Made by a program: the position numbers and the translations under genes. Source: CAYQJS01 sp964417895 (lineage in GTDB: Bacteria > Chloroflexota > UBA6077 > SHYK01). From it: a stretch of 64,000 nucleotides of DNA. The notes under the pieces were generated by a model. It was not told the DNA's origin, ran no database searches, and worked only from the letters and a program-made list of their open reading frames with translations. Location: positions 1 through 64,000 of the forward strand of contig CAYQJS010000016.1 in assembly GCA_964417895.1 (NCBI GenBank). Direction: 5' to 3'. The stretch's first letter is position 1. Each line of letters starts with the position of its first letter. This document shows positions 16,976 through 24,779 of this stretch, piece by piece.

Positions 16976-18088
16976 ATGACTGCCGACCAGAGCACCCCCA
17001 CCGATGCGATGGACGCGTTCTACCGCGACCTCGCGGACAAGTCGATGGACGCGCTGTGGAGACGGCCCCAGGCCGGAGAGCGCCCGGCCGACCCGGTGGC
17101 GCCCTACCAACCGGCCCGATGGCGCTCGGCGGACATCCGGCGCTTCATGGAGCGGGCGGGCCAACTGGTTCAGCCGGGGCCCGATGCCCAGCGCCGGGTG
17201 ATCCAGCTCGTGAACCCGGGAGTATCGCCGGCCCGATCGGCCACCCACACCCTCTCCGGCAACGTGCAGATGGTGCTCCCCGGAGAGATTGCCCCCTCCC
17301 ACCGTCACACCAACGCCGCCATTCGGTTCATCATGCAGGGGACCGGGGCCGTCACCATTGTGGATGGTGAACCAGTCGCGATGAACCCGGGCGATCTTGT
17401 CCTCACGCCAGGGTGGTGCTACCACGGCCACATCAGCCAGGCGGACGGTCCTGTGCTCTGGATGGACAGCCTGGACGGCCCCCTGGTGTCGGGCATGCTC
17501 CGGATCGCCCGCTATCAGCAGTATCCGGACGAGCTGGAGCCGGCGACCAGGCCCCCAGGCGACTCGTCGAGCCGCTTCAGCGGCCCGATGCGTCCCCTGT
17601 GGCAGCGCCAGTCATCCCCGGTGTCCCCGCAGCTCGTCTATTCCTGGAGCCAGACGGAACGAGCGCTCCACGATCTGGCGAAAGTGGATGCGAGCCCTTT
17701 CGACGACGTCGCCTTCGAGTACACAAACCCAACCACGGGGGGCCACGTGCTTCCCACCATCGGATGCTGCATCCAGATGCTGCGCCCGAATGTCCACACC
17801 CGGGCCCATCGGCACGCCGCGTGCGCCGTGTACCACGTCTTCCGAGGTCAGGGATTCACCATCGTCGACGGCGTGCAGATCGACTGGCAGGAGGGTGACT
17901 TCTTCGCGCTCCCGCCGTGGTGCTGGCACGAGCATGCCAACACGTCGGCGAGTGAGGAGGCCGTGCTGTTCCACACCACCGATATGCCCGTGCTTGAATC
18001 GCTGAACCTCTATGAAGAGCAGGAATATCCTGGCGCGGACGGCCGCCAGTCGGTGGCGGCGAGCTTCGAAGACCGCTACAGCCAATGA
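16976..18088 (+). CDS. Bicupin protein, gentisate 1,2-dioxygenase-like
   Basis: A 370-residue two-cupin protein. The N-terminal cupin carries SHRHTNAAIRFIMQG and later GWCYHGHI. The C-terminal cupin has THARAHRHAACAVYHVF-like TRAHRHAACAVYHVFRGQG and PPWCWHEHAN. The paired His of each module can bind Fe(II). Layout and length fit gentisate/1-hydroxy-2-naphthoate dioxygenases, which open aromatic rings between carboxyl and hydroxyl carbons. ATG 16976 follows GGGAGGGC by seven to eight bases. It overlaps the SDR gene by four bases, so they are co-translated. The exact substrate is not fixed by the sequence. Confidence 0.85.
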   Translation: MTADQSTPTDAMDAFYRDLADKSMDALWRRPQAGERPADPVAPYQPARWRSADIRRFMERAGQLVQPGPDAQRRVIQLVNPGVSPARSATHTLSGNVQMVLPGEIAPSHRHTNAAIRFIMQGTGAVTIVDGEPVAMNPGDLVLTPGWCYHGHISQADGPVLWMDSLDGPLVSGMLRIARYQQYPDELEPATRPPGDSSSRFSGPMRPLWQRQSSPVSPQLVYSWSQTERALHDLAKVDASPFDDVAFEYTNPTTGGHVLPTIGCCIQMLRPNVHTRAHRHAACAVYHVFRGQGFTIVDGVQIDWQEGDFFALPPWCWHEHANTSASEEAVLFHTTDMPVLESLNLYEEQEYPGADGRQSVAASFEDRYSQ

Positions 18089-18915
18089 GCGCACAGCCGC
18101 TGCTCGGCAAGGTTGCCATCGTCACCGGCGCGGGGAGCACCATAGGGTTGGGCCGAGCGATGACCCTGGCCCTGGTGGGCGCCGGCGCTCGCGTGGCCAT
18201 GATGGACGTCGATCGGGATGCGCTCGAGCAAAGCGCTTCGGAAGCTCGCAAGCTCGGCGGCGCGAGCTGCGTGCTGCCCATCGTCGGCGACGTCAGCGAT
18301 CCGGCAGACGCCGAGCGGACGGTGCAGCGGACTATCGCGGAGCTCGGCGGGCTTCACGTCCTCGTCAACAACGCCGGCATCAACCCGCGGATCGGGCCTC
18401 TGCCGTCCGGCCTCGTGTTCTCCAACATCCCTCCGGAGGCTTGGTTCAATACCATTCAGGTCAACGTCAACGGGCCGTTTTTGATGGCGCGGGCCGCGGT
18501 CGGGCACATGGTCGCGCAGGCTTGGGGCCGCATCATCGGCGTCACCACGAGCCTCGATACGATGATTCGCGGGGCGCCCTACGGCCCATCCAAGGCGGCC
18601 CACGAAGCGCTGATCGCTGTGATCGCCAGAGAGGTGGAGGGCAGCGGCGTCACCGCCAACGTCTTGATTCCCGGGGGTGCCGCCTACACGAACATGACCG
18701 CCGGTGTCCGCGATCCAAACGACCTGCTGGCCCCGGAGGTGATGCAGGCACCCGTGGTGTGGCTGGCGTCCGCCGCCTCGGATGGTTTCAACGGTCGGCG
18801 TGTGATCGCCCAGTTTTGGGATGAGGAGCTACCCCTCCAGGAGCGCCTCGAGAAGGCAGCGGCGCCCGCTGCCTGGCCGCAGCTGGGTCGACAGACGGGC
18901 GCCCCCAGGGGATGA
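18085..18915 (+). CDS. Short-chain dehydrogenase/reductase
   Basis: A 276-residue classical SDR. The cofactor motif is VTGAGSTIGLGRA (residues 13-25), NNAGI is present, and the catalytic Tyr-x-x-x-Lys is APYGPSKAAHEAL. Ser is in the preceding VTTSLDT. The start overlaps the bicupin stop (ATGA), and the next gene begins one base after the stop, so the three genes form an operon. It probably oxidises or reduces an intermediate of the same pathway, which is inference from position only. Confidence 0.9.
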   Translation: MSAQPLLGKVAIVTGAGSTIGLGRAMTLALVGAGARVAMMDVDRDALEQSASEARKLGGASCVLPIVGDVSDPADAERTVQRTIAELGGLHVLVNNAGINPRIGPLPSGLVFSNIPPEAWFNTIQVNVNGPFLMARAAVGHMVAQAWGRIIGVTTSLDTMIRGAPYGPSKAAHEALIAVIAREVEGSGVTANVLIPGGAAYTNMTAGVRDPNDLLAPEVMQAPVVWLASAASDGFNGRRVIAQFWDEELPLQERLEKAAAPAAWPQLGRQTGAPRG

Positions 18916-18916
18916 C

Positions 18917-19639
18917 GTGATTGAGAAGCCGATCGCGCTCGATGCGTACGAACAGTTGGCGGATGCCTATGCTGCCAGGGTGGACACCAAGGACTACACC
19001 GCTTACTACGAGCGGTCCGCTATGCTGCCGCTCTTTTCAGAGGTACGAGGTCTGCGTGTCCTGGACGCCGCGTGCGGCCCAGGCCGTTACGCTGAATGGC
19101 TCGCAGACCACGGGGCGGATGTCACCGCGTTCGACGTCAGTCCGCGCATGTTGGCGAATGCTCGCCGCCGCCTCGGCACGAAAGCCCATATTGAGGAAGC
19201 TGACCTCAACCAGCCGCTATCGTTCCTTGCGGATGAGAGTTTCGATCTCGTGCTGTGCGCGCTAGGACTCGATTACGTCCGTGACTGGCGCGCGGTGTTT
19301 GTTGAGTTCCACCGAGTGCTGCGCCGTCCCGGTTCCCTCGTGTTCTCCATCGAGCACCCCCTTTCCGAATACTCCCTCCGCGAGGCGCGCGACTACTACA
19401 AGACGGAGTACGTCGAGTACACCTGGCGTGCCTTCGGCCGGCCGGTCGTGGTTCCCTCGTTCCGCCGCCCTCTCATGGAAGTCTTCAACACGGTGGCCGA
19501 GGCGGGCTTCTGCCTGGACCGAGTTGTTGAGCCCCTCCCGCCCCTCCCAACGGAAGAGTTCGAGCAGCAAAACCCAACCGACTACGAAAAGCTCGTGAAG
19601 CGGCCAAGCTTCCTCTGCGTGCGGGCCTTGAAGAAATAA
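18917..19639 (+). CDS. Class I SAM-dependent methyltransferase
   Basis: A 240-residue methyltransferase, third gene of the bicupin-SDR operon, starting at GTG 18917 immediately after the SDR stop. The SAM-binding motif I is VLDAACGPGRYAEWL (about residue 48). Motif II acid is in DVTAFDVSPRMLANA, and post-motif II is FDLVLCALGLDYV. The small C-terminal lobe ends RPSFLCVRALKK. It resembles ubiquinone/menaquinone-type small-molecule methyltransferases, but the acceptor is unknown. Confidence 0.87.
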   Translation: MIEKPIALDAYEQLADAYAARVDTKDYTAYYERSAMLPLFSEVRGLRVLDAACGPGRYAEWLADHGADVTAFDVSPRMLANARRRLGTKAHIEEADLNQPLSFLADESFDLVLCALGLDYVRDWRAVFVEFHRVLRRPGSLVFSIEHPLSEYSLREARDYYKTEYVEYTWRAFGRPVVVPSFRRPLMEVFNTVAEAGFCLDRVVEPLPPLPTEEFEQQNPTDYEKLVKRPSFLCVRALKK

Positions 19640-19694
19640 GTCTGCCGAGGTGCCTGGCTGCCAACGTTCACACCAACCCAGCACGTAGGGGCGT

Positions 19695-20225
19695 TTACAC
19701 GAGGCGCGTGACCAGCGGTACGCCGAGGAAGTCAGCGATGACGCGGCCCACCGCCGCAGCGTGCGAGCCGTCGATGTCCGGTACGGCCCACCAGGTAGTC
19801 TTGCCGGCCGCGTCGTGTAGAAACAACCCTAGAGCCGACGCCGGGTCCCCGGTGACCTGGACGACCGCGGCCCGGCTTGCGCGCCCGATCTCGATGGGCC
19901 CGTGGCGGATGCTGTCGGTGGCGCGGTCGAACACCACTGCGGCGGTCTGCCACCGGCGCCAGAGGCGCCAGGCCAACCACACCATCACCAGCCCGGCGAG
20001 GACGGCGGCTGGCAGCACACGGGCCGCGGCTAGCCAGGCCAGGACGTAGGCGGCCCCGAGCAGCAAGGCGAGCACAGCGGTCGATTCGCCGAGCAAGTGG
20101 CGGAGGGATGGGCGCAAGGAAAGCCGACCCCGCGACTGGCGCAGGAGCGGGTCACGGGGCAGGAGAAAGTGGACCAGCGCGACCAGCAGGACGGGCAGCA
20201 GCAAGTAGTCCAGGATGCCGAACAT
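19695..20225 (-). CDS. Hypothetical membrane protein
   Basis: A 176-residue protein with an N-terminal hydrophobic helix (residues 3-22), two more helices (about 46-68 and 72-90), then a soluble C-terminal half rich in beta structure, with AAVVFDRATDSIRHGPIEI and WWAVPDIDG. The layout (helices, then a PH-like small domain) resembles the larger membrane protein at 35629-36447, but I recognise no family. Convergent with the methyltransferase gene. Confidence 0.65.
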   Translation of the reverse strand: MFGILDYLLLPVLLVALVHFLLPRDPLLRQSRGRLSLRPSLRHLLGESTAVLALLLGAAYVLAWLAAARVLPAAVLAGLVMVWLAWRLWRRWQTAAVVFDRATDSIRHGPIEIGRASRAAVVQVTGDPASALGLFLHDAAGKTTWWAVPDIDGSHAAAVGRVIADFLGVPLVTRLV

Positions 20226-20312
20226 ACGATGGATCGTAGCACCGGGGGCGGCACGTAGACCGACCCGTCACCACAGCCGGCGCTCCCTTTGGTGGATGGC
20301 ACAGAAACAGGA

Positions 20313-20350
20313 GAAGGCCCGCTCATCCACGTTTGGATGAGCGGGCCTTC
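20313..20350. terminator. Perfect 16-bp hairpin, probable terminator
   Basis: GAAGGCCCGCTCATCC (20313-20328) pairs perfectly with GGATGAGCGGGCCTTC (20335-20350) around an ACGTTT loop. It lies between the stop of the SnoaL remnant (20374) and the upstream side of the minus-strand membrane-protein gene. No T-run follows on either strand, so it may be a transcription barrier or mRNA stabiliser rather than a classic intrinsic terminator. Confidence 0.55.
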
Positions 20351-20373
20351 CTGCTCGAGCCCAGCGGAAGGGT

Positions 20374-20685
20374 CTAGCCGGCCAGACCCAACTGCTCCAG
20401 CATGCCGGCGACATCGTAGTACGTGTGGTCCTCGACGACCAGCCCGGCGGGGGAAAGCTTGCCGATCCAGCGGATGCCTATCTCGCAGCGTTTGTTCGTG
20501 GCCGGCACGGTCTTCCCCGGACCCAGGGGGAGGGGACCGGTGTTCGTGCCTCGCACCGTGAGCTCACAGGCGAACCAGTCACCCGAGCCGAAGAGGTTTT
20601 CGATGCGCCCCGCTCATGTCGGGGAAAGCCCGCAAGTACGCTGCCAGATACTCCTCGGTTGCCTTCCGCCCCTTGACCTCTTATC
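20374..20685 (-). pseudogene. SnoaL-like ester-cyclase-type protein, frameshifted and 5'-truncated
   Basis: In one minus-strand frame the translation reads KGRKATEEYLAAYLRAFPDM. In the next it continues IENLFGSGDWFACELTVRGT, then NTGPLPLGPGKTV, and ends YYDVAGMLEQLGLAG at 20374. Joined, this is the C-terminal two-thirds of a SnoaL-type small alpha+beta barrel protein. The frame change is near 20610. The N-terminal helix is missing, replaced at about 20685 by unrelated sequence. One insertion/deletion plus truncation makes function unlikely. Confidence 0.65.
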
Positions 20686-20689
20686 GTTA

Positions 20690-20845
20690 GCACGCCGCCG
20701 CCGCGCTCGGCCGACTCGCCGCCGTGCGGCGCCGCGAGGCGCCGAAGCAGCGCGTCCGCGCGTGCACCCTCGGCTGCGGCGCCAAGCGCCGTGAGGGACT
20801 CCTGGGCGGCTCTGGCCTCCCGCGCCGCGCCATCGCCCCTGCCCA
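20690..20845 (-). pseudogene. Possible fragment of a LuxR-type (TPR/HTH) regulator
   Basis: A minus-strand frame gives an Ala/Arg-rich helical segment, EARAAQESLTALGAAAEGAR then ADALLRRLA. It resembles the last TPR-like helices before the HTH of large LuxR-family regulators, and the expected L-T-x-R-E start of the HTH is approached by GGVLTIR before similarity stops. Composition bias alone could give such a pattern in GC-rich DNA, so this is tentative. Confidence 0.25.
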
Positions 20846-21280
20846 GGCGGACTCTTCATTCTCACCGCGAAGCATGGAGACGACATCGCGTCGGCCACCG
20901 TGAACTGGGTGACGCAAACGTCCTTCAAGCCTCCACTGGTGGCGGTGGCGCTGAAGGCCGACACCCATCCATACGCCGTTGTCCGCGCGGCGGGCCATTT
21001 CGCTATCAACGTGCTCGGCGACGGCCAGAAGGACGTGGCCCAGGCCTTCTTCAGCACGGTTCACCCCGAGGGCAACCAGCTTGGCCCGGTTACGTTCTCG
21101 CTGGGAGCGACCGGATCACCGCTGATTAACGAGTCGGCGGCCAGCTGGGAATGCCGGCTGCTCAACGTTGCGGAGCACGGCGACCACCACATCTTCATCG
21201 GCGAGGTGGTCGAGGCAGGCGTCCGCGGCGACGACCCAACACTTCTCATGCGGGACACCGGCTGGAACTACGGCGGCTGA
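20846..21280 (+). pseudogene. Flavin reductase-like FMN-binding protein lacking its start
   Basis: From 20846 the frame reads GGLFILTAKHGDDIASAT and continues NWVTQTSFKPPLVAVALKAD to the end VRGDDPTLLMRDTGWNYGG. This is the flavin-reductase/FMN-binding split-barrel family almost to full length. About a dozen residues of the usual N-terminus, and any start with a ribosome site, are missing. Upstream sequence switches to unrelated, biased DNA. Translation could begin at GTG 20900, but that removes the first conserved strand. It is either a 5'-truncated pseudogene or a gene with a rearranged start. Confidence 0.6.
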
Positions 21281-21297
21281 TCGGGGCCATACTGGAG

Positions 21298-21357
21298 GGA
21301 ACCAGTTCTCTTCCCCCTCCCCCTCGACGGGGGGGTGACCGTGATCCCGACATCCAC
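21298..21357. repeat. Dispersed GC-rich repeat B, copy 1
   Basis: Contains CCCCCTCGACGGGGGGG and TGATCCCGACATCC. Read on the other strand it matches the segment around 28493-28567 over most of its length, sharing GGATGTCGGGATCACGGTCA, a GTCGAGGGGGAGGGGG core and CTGGTTCCCTCC. The C-run/G-run pair can form a hairpin just after the flavin-reductase stop. Confidence 0.65.
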
Positions 21358-21520
21358 ATGAACCGACTCACGAGTGCTGCGGTCAAGCAAGCAATGATGC
21401 CAGCTGTCATTCCGAGGAGCGGCAGAGAGGAAGCATCTCCCGCAATGCGCAGCTTGGGTCCGACCGGAGATCCTTCACTGTCGCTCAGGATCACAACGGC
21501 CCATCGGTCCGCACGCCTGT

Positions 21521-22894
21521 CTACGATGCAGCGGCAGGCGTGATGTTGTGATTCAGACGGAACAGGTTGTCCGGATCGTACTGGCGCTTCACCCGAGCGA
21601 GACGTTCGTAGTTCGGCCCGTAGGCGGCGCGGACGGCGTCTGCGGGGTCATCGTCGGCCAGGTAGTTCAGCCAACGTCTTGACGTGAAGAAGGGCTCCGC
21701 CGCCGCGTAGGTCGAACGGGTCCAGACGACGTTCCGCTCTGTGGCTTCCGGATCCATCCAGACAGACGCGATCAGCATGTTATATCCCAGCTCCCGGTGC
21801 GGGACCGGCGTCTCCGATACGCCGACGCGCGTCACCGCCCCGTGAAAGTGTTCGAGAACCATGGCACTCATCGGCGAGGGGCAGGCAGCAAACGCATCGA
21901 CCATCGCATCGATCAGCCCGCCGTCGAGCGAGCGGACGAAGCTCGACTTCCAATAGGTGAGCGCCCCTCTCGGGAAACCGTCGTCGAGCAAGGTGTTCAT
22001 CACCGGATACGGCATCGGGGCGACCTGCGTCATCACCGGTGAGCCGAATTGCAGCAGCGGTCGGAGGTCGGCCTCCGCCTGCTCCGGAGAACCGGAATGG
22101 CAAACGACGAAGGCTGCCAGCGGCATCCCCGACCCGTCGGGCGCGTGGACCAGAGCAGCGAACACCTCCAGCTCGTCCGGGACCGACTGTGTGAACTCGC
22201 TGTAGAAGCGCAGCACCTCCTTCGCGGCGGCGAGGGGGTGCGCGACGAGCCCGCCGACGACTTGCTGCAGCGGATACAACCGGTACTCCAGGGAGGCAGC
22301 CACCCCGAAGTTGCCGCCCCCGCCGCGCAACGCCCAGAACAGATCCGGATGTTCCTGTGCGCTCGCGTTGAGGGCCTCGCCGGCGGCCGTCACAAGCTCG
22401 ACCGAGAGGAGGTTGTCCGCCGCCAGAGCGTGCTTTCCCATCAGCCACCCGAGCCCGCCACCGAGGGTCAGTCCCGCAATGCCCGTCGTCGAGACGGCGC
22501 CACCGGTGGAGGCCAGGCCGTACAGGGCGGCCTCGCGATTGAACTCCCGCCAGGTCACTCCGCCCTGCGCACGCACCGAGAGCGCCACGGGATCGACGTG
22601 GATCCCCTTCATCAGCGATAGATCGATCATCACTCCGCCGTCGGTCACCGCGCGGCCAGCGACGTTGTGGCCGCCGCCGCGGACGGAGACTTCCAGCCCG
22701 CTTTCCCGGGCGAACCGGACCGAATCCACGATGTCGGCGGTTCCTCGGCAGCGCGCGACGAGCGCCGGGCGCTTGTCGATCAGGCCGTTGTGGATCCGCC
22801 GGGCATCGTCGTATCCATCGTCACCGGGCCTCAAGAGCACACCCGAGAACGCTTTGGCCAGGGAACCGAAACGCTCGTTATCGGCCGATGTCAT
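21521..22894 (-). CDS. FAD-binding oxidoreductase, berberine-bridge-enzyme type
   Basis: A 457-residue flavoprotein of the PCMH/BBE class, which oxidises sugars, alkaloids or other alcohols with covalent or tight FAD. SVRGGGHNVAGRAVTDGGVM (about residues 70-89) contains the His that in BBE enzymes can bind the FAD 8-alpha methyl. TLGGGLGWLMGKHALAADNL and ALRGGGGNFGVAASLEYRLY complete the FAD domain. The C-terminal BBE motif is YDPDNLFRLNHNI. The second flavinylation residue (Cys) of bicovalent members is not seen in its usual loop. Divergent from the solute-binding gene at 23001, with 106 bases between starts. Confidence 0.92.
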   Translation of the reverse strand: MTSADNERFGSLAKAFSGVLLRPGDDGYDDARRIHNGLIDKRPALVARCRGTADIVDSVRFARESGLEVSVRGGGHNVAGRAVTDGGVMIDLSLMKGIHVDPVALSVRAQGGVTWREFNREAALYGLASTGGAVSTTGIAGLTLGGGLGWLMGKHALAADNLLSVELVTAAGEALNASAQEHPDLFWALRGGGGNFGVAASLEYRLYPLQQVVGGLVAHPLAAAKEVLRFYSEFTQSVPDELEVFAALVHAPDGSGMPLAAFVVCHSGSPEQAEADLRPLLQFGSPVMTQVAPMPYPVMNTLLDDGFPRGALTYWKSSFVRSLDGGLIDAMVDAFAACPSPMSAMVLEHFHGAVTRVGVSETPVPHRELGYNMLIASVWMDPEATERNVVWTRSTYAAAEPFFTSRRWLNYLADDDPADAVRAAYGPNYERLARVKRQYDPDNLFRLNHNITPAAAS

Positions 22895-23000
22895 TACACG
22901 AACCTCCTATCTCACGTGGCGCCCATCCTATCTTTTTCCTCTCGTCCTGAGCTACTATCGCGCCAGAACTGCCGACTATCTCAAACCAACGGGAGGGGCC

Positions 23001-24704
23001 ATGCGAGGTCGTTGTGTAACCGGGCTCGTCTTGCTCGTGCTCGTCGCCATGGGATGCGCGCCGGCTACGGCGCCACCCGGGCAGCAGAGCGGTGGAGACT
23101 CACCAGCTGTCGCACGTGCGCAGCGGACGCTGGTGATCGCCATGGGCCGCGAGATCGATACCCTTGGGCGGTTCGGCGACCGTCCCGACAATGAGACTCA
23201 CGACATCGTGCAGGCAGGCCTGGTCCAACGCAACCAGATCACCTTCAAAGAGCAACCCTGGATGGCCGAGGAGTTCCCCTCGACCGACAAAGGCACCTGG
23301 CGCGCCAATCCGGATGGCACCATGGTCACGACGTACCGCCTGCGGCCCAACATCAAATGGCACGACGGCACTCCCTTCAGCACGAAGGACTTCGTCTTCG
23401 GCTGGGAAGTGACCATGGATGACAAAACGGCCACACGCGACCGGGGCGAGGCGCAGCTTATGGAGCGGCTCGAGACGCCGGACGATCGCACGTTGATCAT
23501 CTATTGGAATCGATCGAACCCGCGGGCCGACCGGCTGTTCAACAACCAGCTGATAGCACTCCCGCGGCACCTGGTCGAGGCGCTCATCCGCGCCGGCGAT
23601 TACGACCGCTTCAACAACAGCCCTCACTGGGGCAGGGAGTTCGTCGGCACCGGGCCCTACAAGGTGCTGGACTTCCAGCCAGGCGTGTCGGCTGAGCTCC
23701 AGGCCTTCGACGACTACTTCCTCGGCAAACCGAAGATCGACCGCATCACCCTGCGCATCATCCCGGACAATAACGTGATGCTCACTAACGTGATGACCGG
23801 CGACGTGCACGTCACGCTGCGCAGCTCATTGACGCTCGAGACGGGGTTCGTCGCCAGGGAGCAGTGGGAGGCGATGGGCCAGGGCAGGGTGATCTTTCAG
23901 CCGGTCAACTGGCAATGGGTCAATCTGAGCGGCATGAACCCATGGTTCGACGACGTGCGGGTCCGACGCGCCATGCTCCACGCCATCGACCGCGAGTCCA
24001 TCGTGCAGACGCTGTCACGCGGCGTCGAAGCGGTCGTCCACGCGCCCATCCACCCCAACCGGCCCCAGTTCCCGGCGGCGGATCGAGCGATGACCAAGTA
24101 CGAGTACAGCGTGCAGCGAGCGGAGCAGCTCCTGGACGAAGCGGGCTGGCGCCGGGGGACGGACGGCGTGCGCGTCAACGCCCAGGGCGAGCGCTTCATC
24201 TTCGATGCGCGCGCGGTAGCCACACGCAATGAGCTCGTCCAACTCCAGGCGGCCACCATCGGGTACTGGAACGCCGTGGGCGCGCGGCTGGAGGTCAATA
24301 ACCTGATCGAGCGGGTCAACAATAGCGAGGAATACCGCAACCGCTGGCCCGGGGCGAGCTGGGCGAGCCACAACATCCTCATCGAAGACTGGCACGATCG
24401 CTATCACTCCCGCACCATCCCGACTGAGGCGAACCGCTGGCGCACCGACAACGTGTCCCGGTGGACCAACCCACAGAAGGATGCCGTCATCGATGAGATG
24501 GTCGCGACGCTAGACCGCGGCCGCTGGGATCAGCTAGTCGTGGAGTTCGTCCGGCTGTTCACGCAGGACCTCCCTCACCTGCCCCTCAACTACACGTCTG
24601 AGGTGACCTCGGTGTCCAAGGGGCTGGTCGGCGTCCATCCGCGCAACGAGTCTGGCGGCGAGAACTCGCGGACCTGGAACATCCACGACTGGGAGTGGCA
24701 GTAG
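23001..24704 (+). CDS. ABC transporter solute-binding lipoprotein, family 5
   Basis: A 567-residue SBP_bac_5 lipoprotein. ATG 23001 follows GGGAGGGG, and the signal peptide has a lipobox (VAMGC, Cys19). Landmarks are YRLRPNIKWHDGTPFSTKDF, FVGTGPYKVLDF, DDVRVRRAMLHAIDRESIV and the C-terminal WNIHDWEWQ. It is orphan with respect to permeases. A sugar-dehydrogenase gene follows 75 bases later on the same strand. The conserved tail groups it with the proteins at 683, 7969 and 61905. Confidence 0.92.
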   Translation: MRGRCVTGLVLLVLVAMGCAPATAPPGQQSGGDSPAVARAQRTLVIAMGREIDTLGRFGDRPDNETHDIVQAGLVQRNQITFKEQPWMAEEFPSTDKGTWRANPDGTMVTTYRLRPNIKWHDGTPFSTKDFVFGWEVTMDDKTATRDRGEAQLMERLETPDDRTLIIYWNRSNPRADRLFNNQLIALPRHLVEALIRAGDYDRFNNSPHWGREFVGTGPYKVLDFQPGVSAELQAFDDYFLGKPKIDRITLRIIPDNNVMLTNVMTGDVHVTLRSSLTLETGFVAREQWEAMGQGRVIFQPVNWQWVNLSGMNPWFDDVRVRRAMLHAIDRESIVQTLSRGVEAVVHAPIHPNRPQFPAADRAMTKYEYSVQRAEQLLDEAGWRRGTDGVRVNAQGERFIFDARAVATRNELVQLQAATIGYWNAVGARLEVNNLIERVNNSEEYRNRWPGASWASHNILIEDWHDRYHSRTIPTEANRWRTDNVSRWTNPQKDAVIDEMVATLDRGRWDQLVVEFVRLFTQDLPHLPLNYTSEVTSVSKGLVGVHPRNESGGENSRTWNIHDWEWQ

Positions 24705-24779
24705 CTGCCACAGCCCGCCCAGGCTTCTGGCCGCGCCCGATAAACTCTTCAGGGCTGCTCAACCCCAACGCGGATAGAC

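Noticed and set aside
20313..20350. Small regulatory RNA from the perfect hairpin
   Set aside because: There is no promoter or T-run next to it; a terminator or stabilising hairpin is the simpler reading.
21358..21520. A gene on the minus strand (MILSDSEGSPVGPKLRIAGD)
   Set aside because: The sequence resembles common intergenic repeats read as protein, and there is no ribosome site or conserved domain.
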